Positions 8,652 to 17,102 of a stretch of 64,000 bases of DNA are shown here, in pieces (position 1 is the first letter of the stretch; every line of letters starts with the position of its first letter). The translations under genes and the position numbers were made by a program. The notes under the pieces were generated by a model. That model did not search any database, was not told the DNA's origin, and worked only from the letters and a program-made list of their open reading frames with translations. The DNA is taken from contig NZ_JQNK01000009.1 of assembly GCF_000745215.1 (NCBI RefSeq), positions 2,666,001 to 2,730,000 of the forward strand, given 5' to 3'. Source of the DNA: Methylosinus sp. PW1. Lineage in GTDB: Bacteria; Pseudomonadota; Alphaproteobacteria; Rhizobiales; Beijerinckiaceae.

Positions 8652-11139
8652 TGGCGAAGACCGCGAGCAGCGACGCCGGCGCGATGCGCGCGAGACGGCG
8701 AATGGGCAAGAGTGCGGCCAGCGCGGCGGTGAGCAACGCCAGCGCGAAGACCTCAAGCCATTGCGATGGAAAAATGTGAAAGGGCAGGCGCCAGCCGAAG
8801 GCGCGCACATTGACGATGGCGATGAGATCATAAGCGAGAGCGAGGCCGAGCGGCACGGAGACGAGCGCCGTCGCCGCCGCGAACAGCGTGACGCGCGCGA
8901 GCTCCAGCAGAGCGAGGCTGCGCCGCGAGACGCCTGCCGCCCACAGCGGCGCGAGCTGCGGGACGCGCGCCGCGGCGAGCGTGGTGAGGCTGGCGAAAAG
9001 CGCGATCGCCGAGACGACGAGCGTCAGCGCGTCGAGCGCGGCGGTGACGGCGAATGTGCGCTCGAATATGTCGGTCGAACGCTGCTTCAGCGCCGCCTGA
9101 TCGATGATGCGCGCGACGCCGGCGCCGAATTCCGTTTGCAGCGCCAGCATGATTTCCGGCGCAGTCTCGGAGCGCGCGCGCAGCATATAGTCGAGCCGGC
9201 GCGCATCCGGCCAGCGCGACGAGAGCGAATCGTGATCGACGCGGAGCTGGCCTTTGGCGGCGCCGTAATCGGGATAGATTCCGACGATCTCGACGCGCCA
9301 ATCGCCGGTCGGCGTCGGTATCTCCAAGGTCGAGCCGAGCGCGAGGCGAAGGCGCCGCGCGAGCTGCTCGCTGACGAGCGCGGAATCGCCGCGCGCGACG
9401 CGGCCCCAAGCGTCGGCGCGCGCTTCGAGCAGCGGAAAATGCGCGCTGAAGGTTTCGTGCGGCGGCGCGCCGACGATCTCGACGGGCCAAGAGCTTCCGG
9501 CGGACGAAGAGCCTCCGGCGGGAGTGGAGCGAAGAGTCGTCTTCGCCTTGCACAGCGGCAGGACGGCGGCGACGTCCTTACGGGCGGCGAGCCATGTCTC
9601 GATACGGCGCGCTTGCGCGTCGCTCGCGGCCTCGAAATAGATTTCCGCGACGAGGCGCTGGTCGAGCCATTGCACGAATGTGCGGCGGAATCCCTCCACC
9701 ATGGAGCCGACGCCTATATTGGTGGAGAGCGCGAGCAGCAGCGCCATCAGCGCCAGCGAGAGGCCGGGAAGCTGCTGCAGCGCATCGGCGAAGAACCATT
9801 TTGCGAGCGGTCCCTGCGCGCGTCTTTCGCCGAGCCGCAGCATTGCGGCGAGCGGCAGCGGCAATGCGAGCGCGGCGCCCAGCAGCAGCCCGGCCATGGA
9901 GGCGAAGCCTGCCTCCATTCCCTCGCCCAAGAGCAGCGCCGCCGCCGCGCCTATGAGCGCGACAATGGCGAGCGCGGATTGGCGATAGAGCCAATGTCGC
10001 TGCGCCTCGCGCCAGGCGAAAGGTTGCGCAATGGCGAGCACCGGCAGGCGCAGAGTCTTGACCAGCCCGCTCGCCGCCGCGATGGCGGCGCCGAGCAGCG
10101 CCATGCCGACGCCGGAGAGCCACCAGGAGGGCGCGAGGCCGAGCGCGCCGTCGAGCTCGGCCCCATAGAGTCCCTCGAGGCTGGCGGCCATGTTGGGCAG
10201 CAGCGCGGCGGCGATGAGATAGCCGCCGGCCATTCCCGCAGCGCCGGCGAGCAGGGCGAGCAGCGTCAGCTCCGCGACCAGCGCCAATGTGAGCGCGCGC
10301 AAGGAGGCGCCGATGGCGCGCAGCGTGCGGATGATCGGCAGGCGCTGCTCGAAGGCGAGGCCGAAAGACGCATGCGCGATGAACAGGCCCACCACATAGG
10401 CCAAAAGGCCGAAGGCGGTGAGATTGAGATGAAAGCTCTCGGTGAGCTTGGCGAGTTCCGGCGCCTCATCCGCCTCCACGCGGCGAAGAGGCTCGTCAAT
10501 GATGGATTCGAGCGGCGGCGCGTTCGCCGCGGGCTCCTCGGCGAGCAGCAGGCGCGACAGCCGCCCCGGCCGATGCAGCAGGTTTTGCGCGACGCCGATG
10601 TCGACGACGATCATCCCCGGCGCGAGATCTTTGGCGATGGCGAGCGGCGGTAGCCGATCGGCTTCACCGATCGTCGGCGTCGCGCCTTCGACGAGGCCGA
10701 GCGCGCGCAATGTCTGCGGCGCGATCAGCGCGCGGCCGGGCGGGCCGAGGAAGTCATTCAGATCCTCGCCCGCCGGCAGCTTGTCGCTGGAGATTTTCGG
10801 CAGCGTCAGCGGCTCGACGCCCAGCAGGCGAATGGATTTGTCGCCGAGGCGGATCGTTCCCTCGAGAAGGGGAGACGCCTTCCAGCCGGCGCGCCGCAGA
10901 GCGATGAAAACATCCTGCGCGAAAAATCCGCCGCTCGCCGCAACCAGGCTCGGCGCGCCGCCGAGGCCGAGCGCGCCGGCCGCGCGATCATAGCTGCGGC
11001 GCGCTTGATCGTTCAGCGCCGCGACGCCGCTCCACAGCGCCGTCGCCACGGCGAGGCCGACGAAGAGCGCGGCGAATTGGCCGGGGCGTCGCCGCCAATG
11101 GCTGGCGAGCGTGGCGAGCGCGTAGAAGAATTGCCTCAC
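8641..11139 (-). CDS. ABC transporter permease, FtsX/MacB-like (AttF/G type)
   Basis: Inner-membrane protein of 832 aa with a duplicated FtsX-like organisation. One span lies near residue 25 (FAALFVGLAVATALWSG), then a large periplasmic domain, a block of helices around 245-420, a second periplasmic domain, and three spans at the C-terminus ending PIRRLARIAPASLLAVF. The start is GTG at 11139, giving a 4-base GTGA overlap with the ATPase stop. Together with the upstream ATPase and the downstream AttH-like protein it forms a three-gene exporter of the lipoprotein/lipid-extruding type. Substrate is unknown. Confidence 0.9.
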   Translation of the reverse strand: MRQFFYALATLASHWRRRPGQFAALFVGLAVATALWSGVAALNDQARRSYDRAAGALGLGGAPSLVAASGGFFAQDVFIALRRAGWKASPLLEGTIRLGDKSIRLLGVEPLTLPKISSDKLPAGEDLNDFLGPPGRALIAPQTLRALGLVEGATPTIGEADRLPPLAIAKDLAPGMIVVDIGVAQNLLHRPGRLSRLLLAEEPAANAPPLESIIDEPLRRVEADEAPELAKLTESFHLNLTAFGLLAYVVGLFIAHASFGLAFEQRLPIIRTLRAIGASLRALTLALVAELTLLALLAGAAGMAGGYLIAAALLPNMAASLEGLYGAELDGALGLAPSWWLSGVGMALLGAAIAAASGLVKTLRLPVLAIAQPFAWREAQRHWLYRQSALAIVALIGAAAALLLGEGMEAGFASMAGLLLGAALALPLPLAAMLRLGERRAQGPLAKWFFADALQQLPGLSLALMALLLALSTNIGVGSMVEGFRRTFVQWLDQRLVAEIYFEAASDAQARRIETWLAARKDVAAVLPLCKAKTTLRSTPAGGSSSAGSSWPVEIVGAPPHETFSAHFPLLEARADAWGRVARGDSALVSEQLARRLRLALGSTLEIPTPTGDWRVEIVGIYPDYGAAKGQLRVDHDSLSSRWPDARRLDYMLRARSETAPEIMLALQTEFGAGVARIIDQAALKQRSTDIFERTFAVTAALDALTLVVSAIALFASLTTLAAARVPQLAPLWAAGVSRRSLALLELARVTLFAAATALVSVPLGLALAYDLIAIVNVRAFGWRLPFHIFPSQWLEVFALALLTAALAALLPIRRLARIAPASLLAVFANER

Positions 11140-11831
11140 GGCGCCAGCCTTCCGCCTGCGAGCGTGGCGCGGCGATCGAGCCGCGCCGCGAGCCGCGCGC
11201 TATGCGTGACCATCAGCACCGCCGCGCCCGCCGTGGCGGAAAGCTCGAGCAGAAGATCGAGCACCGTGTCGCCGGTGGCTTCGTCCAGATTGCCGGTCGG
11301 CTCGTCGGCGAGCAAGAGGCGCGGACGCGGCGCCAGCGCGCGGCCGACGGCGACGCGCTGCTGCTGCCCGCCCGACAATTGCTCGGGATAGCGATCGAGC
11401 AGGGCGGCGAGGCCGAGGCGCTCGGCGAGCGCGTCGCGCCAATCGCGATCGTAGCGCCCGGCGAGCCGCGCCTGCAGAGAGAGATTATCGCCGACGGTGA
11501 GGCTCGGCACGAGATTGAACTGCTGAAACACGACGCCGAGCGTCTTGCGACGCAGCGCCGCGCGGCCTTCGTCGTCGAGCTTCGTCACTTCCGCATCGTC
11601 GATGTGAATGGCGCCGCCGTCGGCATGGTCGAGACCGGCGACGAGATGCAGCAGCGTGCTCTTGCCGCTGCCCGACTCGCCCATCAGCGCGAGGCTCTCG
11701 CCGGCGGCGAGCGCGAGGTCGACGCCGCGCAGCACGGGCAGAGGACCCTGCGGTCCGAGATAGGATTTCGAAAGTCCCGTGACGCGCAGCAGCGCGCCCT
11801 CTACTGCCGCATCACGCGCGGGCGCCGACAT
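11136..11831 (-). CDS. ABC transporter ATP-binding protein (LolD/MacB-like)
   Basis: Cytoplasmic ATPase of 231 aa driving the adjacent permease. Walker A is GESGSGKST, the ABC signature LSGGQQQRVAVGRAL, Walker B LLLADEPTGNLD, and the switch His lies in MVTHSARLAARLD. The LADEPTGNLD form is typical of FtsE/LolD/MacB ATPases. The ATG at 11831 (MSAPARDAAVEG) was chosen over a longer frame that would run through the end of the TonB-like gene; GAGGG lies about 13 bases upstream. The gene sits 16 bases after the TonB-like gene. Confidence 0.93.
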   Translation of the reverse strand: MSAPARDAAVEGALLRVTGLSKSYLGPQGPLPVLRGVDLALAAGESLALMGESGSGKSTLLHLVAGLDHADGGAIHIDDAEVTKLDDEGRAALRRKTLGVVFQQFNLVPSLTVGDNLSLQARLAGRYDRDWRDALAERLGLAALLDRYPEQLSGGQQQRVAVGRALAPRPRLLLADEPTGNLDEATGDTVLDLLLELSATAGAAVLMVTHSARLAARLDRRATLAGGRLAP

Positions 11832-11847
11832 CACGCTCAAAACGCCC

Positions 11848-12870
11848 TCATTTCGGATCGAAGTGGAATTGAATGCCGCGCGGATGGCCATAGGGCGGCG
11901 CTGGGAAAGGCGCGGCGCGTCGCACGGCGGCGAGGGCGGCGTTGTCCAGCTCGGCGAAGCCGCTCGAGCGATAGACCGCCTGATGAGTGAGATGCCCGCC
12001 CTCGTCGATGAAGAACACGACGACGCCGTGATTGGGCGTCGTCTTGTTGCGCAGCGACGGAGGCACATTCATATGCCGCATGATGAGGCCGAAGAGCACG
12101 GAGAGATAGGTGGTCTTCGCCGTGCCGCCGCTGACCGGCGCGGGCTTAGAGGAGCCGGAGAGCTTGAAGTCCGGCAGCGGCTCCAGCGAGGCGAGCTGAT
12201 CGGCGATGGATTTCGGCTTGGGCTCCGGCGAGGCCTTGATCTCGACCTCGCCCTGCTTGTCGTCGATGCGCGCTTCCTTTTGCGGCTCCGCCTGCTCGAC
12301 GATCTCGGCGTCGGCCTTGTCCTCCTCCGCCTTGGGGGCGGCCGGCGCGGGCTCGGCCTTGACCGCCTGCTGCTTTTGCGGATCGGCGGATTTTTCCTGC
12401 GCGGGCTTGGCGGCGCGCTGCTCGTTCGGCGGCTCGCGGCGGGCGGATTTGGTCTCCTGATCCGGCGCGTCGCGATCGGCCTTCTCCTGGTTCGGCGCGC
12501 GCGGCGCGTCGAAGGCCGGCTTTTCGTCGTCGACGAGCTTTTGCGGCGGCGGCGGCTTTTGCTTCTGCTTCTCCTCCGGCTTCGGCTCCTCCTTCTCGGG
12601 TTCCGGCGGCGGCGGTTCTTGCGGCGGCGGAGGCTGCGGCGCCTCGGCGACGACCTCCAGCGGAATTTCCTGCTCTGTGGTCGGGCTCTGGCTCGACAGC
12701 AGCAATTGCTCGAGCAGAAAGGCCGCCAGGACGAGAATATGGATGAGCGCGGACAGGATGATGGGCGCGAGCCGGCGCTTCGCAGGCGCCTCGCTCGCGG
12801 GCGGCGTTGTCAGACGTTCGGCCGGGTCCGCTCTCAAGCTCATGTCAGAAGCGACATTCGAACGCCGCAT
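11848..12870 (-). CDS. TonB-like energy-transducing protein
   Basis: It has the classical TonB layout: a short cytoplasmic N-terminus, one membrane anchor around residues 35-55 (IILSALIHILVLAAFLLEQL), a long Pro/Glu/Lys-rich spacer that would cross the periplasm (residues about 75-230), and a C-terminal TonB domain containing YGHPRGIQFHFDP. Length is 340 aa. A second start at 12843 (MSLRADPAE) is equally possible; neither has a good ribosome binding site. It leads the exporter operon and is a candidate partner of the TonB-dependent receptor at 14266-16560, although ExbB/ExbD are not in the window. Confidence 0.85.
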   Translation of the reverse strand: MRRSNVASDMSLRADPAERLTTPPASEAPAKRRLAPIILSALIHILVLAAFLLEQLLLSSQSPTTEQEIPLEVVAEAPQPPPPQEPPPPEPEKEEPKPEEKQKQKPPPPQKLVDDEKPAFDAPRAPNQEKADRDAPDQETKSARREPPNEQRAAKPAQEKSADPQKQQAVKAEPAPAAPKAEEDKADAEIVEQAEPQKEARIDDKQGEVEIKASPEPKPKSIADQLASLEPLPDFKLSGSSKPAPVSGGTAKTTYLSVLFGLIMRHMNVPPSLRNKTTPNHGVVVFFIDEGGHLTHQAVYRSSGFAELDNAALAAVRRAAPFPAPPYGHPRGIQFHFDPK

Positions 12871-13065
12871 TGCGGAAAAACGACGGCGAGAGCTTCGCTT
12901 TTGCGCCTGAAAGGCGCGATTTTGCGAGGATGGACGCGCCGCCCGCCTCCGTTCCGCGAGATGTTCCGGCGACGCCGGGCGCGACGATGAAAAAGCTGCG
13001 CGTCATCGAACCGGCGATCCACAAGAGACGAGAGAGCATTCACACGAAATCGGCGGCAGGTTCAA

Positions 13066-13101
13066 CCCCCGTTCGAGCCGGCTCCGCCGCTCGAACGGGG
13101 G
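13066..13101. repeat. Perfect 13-base inverted repeat in an intergenic region
   Basis: The arms CCCCCGTTCGAGC (13066-13078) and its exact complement (13089-13101) enclose a 10-base loop. It lies between the end of the HxlR gene and the start of the tonB-like gene (both minus strand). No T-run follows on either strand, so it may be a factor-dependent terminator, an RNA-stabilising hairpin or a protein site. Confidence 0.6.
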
Positions 13102-13145
13102 CGTTGGTTGCGCCGCAGCGAGAATAGCGGGCGCGGCGGCGCGCG

Positions 13146-13643
13146 TCATCTCGGGAGTATTTCCGAAGCCGGCGGAAAGCGGCGGCGCACCTTCTCATCG
13201 GCGCCGGGGCCGGGGACGACCTGCGCCTCCCGGGGCGCCAGAGCGGCGCCGCTCGCGCCAGTCACGCGCAGAGCGGCGATCTCCGCGCCGGTCTCCCGTT
13301 CCAGCAGGCGCAGCGGCGGTCCGGCCGGCGCCGCCCAGCGGTCGCCCCATTGCATAAGCGCCACCAGAACCGGGAACAGATCGCGGCCCTTCTCGGTCAG
13401 GCGATAGTCGCGCGGATTGCCGCGCCCCGGCACGTCGATGCGCTCCATCACGCCGCAGGCGACCAGCTTGGACAGCCGGTCGCTCAGCACATTTTTGGCG
13501 ACGCCGAGATTGCGCTCGAACTCGCTGAAACGGCGCACGCCGAAAAACGCCTCGCGGATGATCAGCAGCGTCCACCATTCGCCGACGATTTCCAGCGCGC
13601 GCGCCACGGAGCAGGTCTGGGAGGGGAATTGATCGTTTCGCAT
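13146..13643 (-). CDS. HxlR family winged-helix transcriptional regulator
   Basis: 165 aa. The N-terminal half is a typical HxlR domain: a Cys near position 11 (SQTCSVARALEIVGEWWTLL), the recognition region RRFSEFERNLGVAKNVLSDRL and the wing GRGNPRDYRLTEKGRDLFPVL. The C-terminal extension of about 50 residues is Pro/Ala-rich and not diagnostic. Some members sense electrophiles or redox state through the N-terminal Cys. The gene is divergent from the thioesterase gene with an inverted-repeat candidate operator between them, so it probably regulates itself and that gene. Confidence 0.9.
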   Translation of the reverse strand: MRNDQFPSQTCSVARALEIVGEWWTLLIIREAFFGVRRFSEFERNLGVAKNVLSDRLSKLVACGVMERIDVPGRGNPRDYRLTEKGRDLFPVLVALMQWGDRWAAPAGPPLRLLERETGAEIAALRVTGASGAALAPREAQVVPGPGADEKVRRRFPPASEILPR

Positions 13644-13657
13644 CGCTTCGCCGTTTA

Positions 13658-13680
13658 TTTAGTATCTTGACGAAACTAAA
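13658..13680. promoter_or_regulatory. Candidate HxlR operator in the divergent promoter region
   Basis: TTTAGT (13658-13663) and ACTAAA (13675-13680) form an inverted repeat around the core ATCTTGACGAA, in the A/T-rich gap between the divergent HxlR and thioesterase genes. HxlR regulators commonly bind such AGTA-type dyads beside their own gene. Confidence 0.5.
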
Positions 13681-13719
13681 TATATGCCGCAGTTTCGAAA
13701 GGCCAGAGGAGATCGCCTC

Positions 13720-14217
13720 ATGTCCGAGGAAACGCAGACCCATGTCGCGGGAGCCTTGCCGCTGGAGCGCCTGGGCTCGATGAGTGGGCTGGAAGTGGTG
13801 AGAGCCATGGGCGAAGGTTCCTTGCCCGTGCCGCCGATCATGCTGCTTTTCGCTTTCCGTCCGGTCGAGATCGAGAGCGGGCGCGTCGTCTTCGCGGCGG
13901 CGCCGGATGAGCGGCATTATAATCCGCTCGGAACGGTTCACGGAGGCTATATCTCCGCGCTGCTCGATTCCGCCATGAGCTGCGCCGTGCATACGCTGCT
14001 GCCGCCGGGCCAGCTCTACACGACGCTGGAGCTGAAGGTGAATTTCACCCGCGCCGTGACGGCCGACGCCGAGATTCGCGCCGAGGGAAAGGTGCTGCAC
14101 CAAGGCCGCAGCATCGCCACGGCGGAGGCGCGGCTCTTCGACTCGCGCGAGCGCCTGCTCGCCCATGCGACGACGACCTGCATGATCTTCGCCGCCGGCC
14201 GCACGCCGAACGGCTGA
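13720..14217 (+). CDS. PaaI-type hotdog-fold thioesterase
   Basis: Acyl-CoA thioesterase of the PaaI/YdiI hotdog superfamily, 165 aa. The core GTVHGGYISALLDSAMSCAV contains the family HGG motif, followed by the substrate-strand region LELKVNFTRAVTADAEIRAEG. The start at 13720 (MSEETQTHV) is preferred over an ATG at 13684 because AGAGGAG (13705-13711) is well spaced in front of it. It is probably controlled by the divergent HxlR regulator. The substrate is not predictable. Confidence 0.88.
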   Translation: MSEETQTHVAGALPLERLGSMSGLEVVRAMGEGSLPVPPIMLLFAFRPVEIESGRVVFAAAPDERHYNPLGTVHGGYISALLDSAMSCAVHTLLPPGQLYTTLELKVNFTRAVTADAEIRAEGKVLHQGRSIATAEARLFDSRERLLAHATTTCMIFAAGRTPNG

Positions 14218-14228
14218 GAAGCGGGCAG

Positions 14229-14254
14229 GGGAGTGGCGCGGTCGCGCCTCTCCC
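14229..14254. terminator. Bidirectional terminator hairpin between convergent genes
   Basis: The stem GGGAG-t-GGCGCG / CGCGCC-t-CTCCC, with a 2-base GT loop, lies between the stops of the thioesterase gene (plus) and the TonB receptor gene (minus). Confidence 0.6.
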
Positions 14255-14265
14255 GCCGCGTTCTT

Positions 14266-16560
14266 TCAGAATTTGAACTTCACGCCGCCCTGTATCGCGC
14301 GCGGCTGGCCCGCATAGATCGAGCCGGTCGAATTTTGCGCGAGCACGAAGCCGGGATTTTGAAATCCCGAAGTGAGCGAGTTGGAGATCACCGTCGCCGA
14401 TGCGACATAGGTTCTGTCGAACACATTGCGCACCTCCACGAAGGCGGTGATGTTCTTCAGAAAGCCGATCGAGACGTCGCGATCGTAATGCAGGTTGAGA
14501 TTGACGAGGCCATAGCCCGGTATGGTGAGCTGATTGCCATTGTCGATGAAATAGGAGCTCTTCAGCACATATTCCAAATAGGCGCCGACGCCTTTGAAGT
14601 CGCCTTGCGGAATATCGTAGCCGATGCGCGTCGTCAGCTCATGCGGAGCGACACCGGGGATTTTATAGCCCGCGCGGTTGAAGTAAGAGCTCGGCCCGCG
14701 CTGCTCGGTGAAGCTCGTGAAGATCTGATTATTGTAGGAATAATTGGCGAGCAGCCGCCATCCGTCGAAAGGCCGCCAGTCGAGCAGGAACTCCGCGCCG
14801 CGATGCGCCGAGCCCGGCGCATTATAGGTGTAGTTCTTGAGGCCGTTGCCCGGCGACTGCGTCAGCATCTCGTTCTGATACCATTCGTAGAAGCCGTTGA
14901 GCGTGACTTTCAACGTCTCCGTCGGCGTCCAGTCGAAGCCGGCGTCGAAGCCCGAGTTGCGCTGCGATTTGAGGCCGGTGTTATTGCCGTCGAGCCCCTG
15001 CTGATTGACGAAGAGGAAGCCATATTGCGGCGTTCCATAGCCGCTCGAGGCGCGCGCGTAGAATTTCCACTCGCGATCGGGCCGCCATGTCACCGAGGCT
15101 TCCGGCGCGAAATTCCAATAGGTGCGATTGGCCGGAACGGCGGTCAGCGCGCCGGAGGGATAGGAGACGGAAGAGGAAAGCGCGGCGACCTTGCTCATCT
15201 CGCTCGCGAGCGCGATCACGCCGGTCACATCCGGCGCGAGCTCCAGCTCCTCGCGGAAGCGCGCGCCGAGATTGGAATGCATGATCTCCTGCTTATTGGT
15301 GAGCAATGGCCCGAGATCGCCATTGCCCCAGCCGAGCAGATTTTGCGAATAGGTGGTGAAGCGCGTGCGATTGTACCAGACGCCGAAATTGCTCGTGAGC
15401 TGCTGGCCCTGCAGCGCGCTGTGATGGGTGAGATCGGTCGAAATGTTGATCGAGGGCGCGTCGCCATAAGTGACCGGCGTGTCGATCGGCTGATAGAAAT
15501 CCTTGTCGTCATAGATGAACTGCGTGCGCAGCACGGTCTGCGCGTCTATGTCGTGCTCCCAGCGCAGGCCCAGCATGTCGCGCCGGTCATTGCGATGCCA
15601 GCCCGATTGCAGCGCGGAGACCTGCGCCGTCGCGCCATTGGTTCCGTTGAGGAAGACGGCGGTCTGTCCGCAGAGGCTGCGGCTGATCGCGTTCGCCGGA
15701 GTCGGAAGGCCGTAACAGCCGCGCTGATAGGGATTGAAGTAGAACTGATTGAGCGACATGCGCGCCGGCACATTGCCGTAGAGCTGATTATGGACCCATT
15801 TGAAGGTGAAGCGATCGGTCGGCGTCGCCTCGTAGCTCGCCTTCAAATTCACCGTCTGCGTGTTGAAATCCGTATGGGTTGTGGAGCCTTCGCCGCGCGC
15901 GTCGCTGGCGAAGAGGGCGATGTCGAAATCGCCGTATTTCTTGCCGATGGCGGTGTAATTGGTGAGATAGCCGAAGCTGCCGGCCTCATGTCCGGTCTCC
16001 ACGCCGTCGATCTCCGCGCCGGTGCGGGTGCGGAAGTTAATGGCGCCGCCATTCGCCCAATTGCCGAACAGAGCGGAGGAGGGGCCGCGATAGACGTCGA
16101 CGCCGGCATAGGCGTGCGGATCGGTGGAATCGGTGCGCGAGAATCCGTCCGGCTGCGTCATGGTGAAGCCGTCCTCCAGCAGCACGATATTGCGCATGGC
16201 GCCGCCGACGCGCGCGCCGGAGCCGCGGATGGAGAGCGTCATGTCACGCGGACCATTGCCCTGCTTGAAGGAGACGCCGGGGCTGTATTCGACGAGATCG
16301 CCGATGGTGACGAGCGGCGAGGTCCTGAAGTCCTCGCGCTTCACCGTGGTGAAGGTCTGTCCTGTCGGATCGCGATAGACGGGCAGCGCCTTTTTCTCGG
16401 GAGAAAATCCCGGCGCAGCGGCATTTTGTCCCGCATTGCGCGGGACGCCCTCGCCGGCGACGTCGATGGAGGGAAGCGCCTCCTGCGCCATTGCGGAGGA
16501 AAGAGACGCGATGATGAGCGCGCCGGCGGAAACGCCGCGCGAGAGAATGCTTCTGGTCAT
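14266..16560 (-). CDS. TonB-dependent outer-membrane receptor
   Basis: 764 aa outer-membrane beta-barrel transporter. A signal peptide (MTRSILSRGVSAGALIIASLSSAMA) is followed by a plug domain at about residues 60-180 (TIGDLVEYSPGVSFKQGNG, DPHAYAGVDVYRGPSSALFG), a 22-strand-type barrel and a C-terminal Phe (GGVKFKF). The start at 16560 is set by AGGAGA nine bases upstream. The ligand is unknown; the family includes siderophore, haem and metal-chelate receptors. It follows a His/Cys-rich small exported protein by 75 bases, which favours a metal-related role (inference). Confidence 0.92.
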   Translation of the reverse strand: MTRSILSRGVSAGALIIASLSSAMAQEALPSIDVAGEGVPRNAGQNAAAPGFSPEKKALPVYRDPTGQTFTTVKREDFRTSPLVTIGDLVEYSPGVSFKQGNGPRDMTLSIRGSGARVGGAMRNIVLLEDGFTMTQPDGFSRTDSTDPHAYAGVDVYRGPSSALFGNWANGGAINFRTRTGAEIDGVETGHEAGSFGYLTNYTAIGKKYGDFDIALFASDARGEGSTTHTDFNTQTVNLKASYEATPTDRFTFKWVHNQLYGNVPARMSLNQFYFNPYQRGCYGLPTPANAISRSLCGQTAVFLNGTNGATAQVSALQSGWHRNDRRDMLGLRWEHDIDAQTVLRTQFIYDDKDFYQPIDTPVTYGDAPSINISTDLTHHSALQGQQLTSNFGVWYNRTRFTTYSQNLLGWGNGDLGPLLTNKQEIMHSNLGARFREELELAPDVTGVIALASEMSKVAALSSSVSYPSGALTAVPANRTYWNFAPEASVTWRPDREWKFYARASSGYGTPQYGFLFVNQQGLDGNNTGLKSQRNSGFDAGFDWTPTETLKVTLNGFYEWYQNEMLTQSPGNGLKNYTYNAPGSAHRGAEFLLDWRPFDGWRLLANYSYNNQIFTSFTEQRGPSSYFNRAGYKIPGVAPHELTTRIGYDIPQGDFKGVGAYLEYVLKSSYFIDNGNQLTIPGYGLVNLNLHYDRDVSIGFLKNITAFVEVRNVFDRTYVASATVISNSLTSGFQNPGFVLAQNSTGSIYAGQPRAIQGGVKFKF

Positions 16561-16635
16561 GACGGATTGTCTCCTGGCGCGGCGGCGAGCGCGCGCGGGT
16601 CTAAAGGGCGTGGCGGCAGAGCCGCAGCGGACCAA

Positions 16636-17043
16636 TCAGGAGAAGGAGGGCGGCGCCCGCGAAAGCCACGGCGTGGTCGGCAAAGCGACGCCGGCGCGAT
16701 GCGACGTGTGGGAACGCGCCGCGAAGGACGGTGCGTCGGGCGCGGGGAATTGCACGAATCCGAGCAGAATTGCGACGAAGACTGTCGCGTCGCGCCGCGC
16801 CGTGATTTGCAGGCAGCAGCAGCTCGCGCCGGCGTGCTCCTCGCCGTGGCCGGAAGCGTGATGAGAGAGCTCGCAGATTTCTTGCGTCGCGGCGGTGAGC
16901 GACGCCTCGTCGGCATGCGCTGCGCGTTGGGCGACGCCCGGCGCGGCGCTCGTCACGAGAGCGAGCAGCACGGCCAATAGGACCGCGACGCGCCCGAGAA
17001 TCGGGAGCCGCCATTCGCTGAATCGCCGCCTTTGCTTCATCAT
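16636..17043 (-). CDS. Small exported His/Cys-rich protein, DUF2946-like
   Basis: 135 aa. A hydrophobic N-terminal segment (RVAVLLAVLLALVTSAAPGVA) is followed by a His-rich stretch (CELSHHASGHGEEHAGASC), a CCC cluster, a second hydrophobic segment and a tail ending RAPPSFS. This resembles DUF2946-type proteins, which occur beside TonB receptors and copper-related genes; assignment is by pattern only. It precedes the TonB receptor in the same orientation and is probably co-transcribed with it. Metal binding in the periplasm is an inference from the His/Cys clusters. Confidence 0.65.
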   Translation of the reverse strand: MMKQRRRFSEWRLPILGRVAVLLAVLLALVTSAAPGVAQRAAHADEASLTAATQEICELSHHASGHGEEHAGASCCCLQITARRDATVFVAILLGFVQFPAPDAPSFAARSHTSHRAGVALPTTPWLSRAPPSFS

Positions 17044-17102
17044 TGCGGCATAATCGGCAGTCGCTCGCCACTGTCAAGCCTTCGCCCGCCGCGAAGCGCG
17101 CG

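Noticed and set aside
8599..10653. Long open frame of 684 codons on the plus strand opposite the ABC permease
   Set aside because: Composition is almost only Arg/Glu/Ala/Gln, it mirrors the permease codons, and no family motif is present; a high-GC antisense artefact.
14233..16980. 915-codon frame opposite the TonB receptor
   Set aside because: Antisense shadow of a clearly recognisable receptor gene, with no domains of its own.
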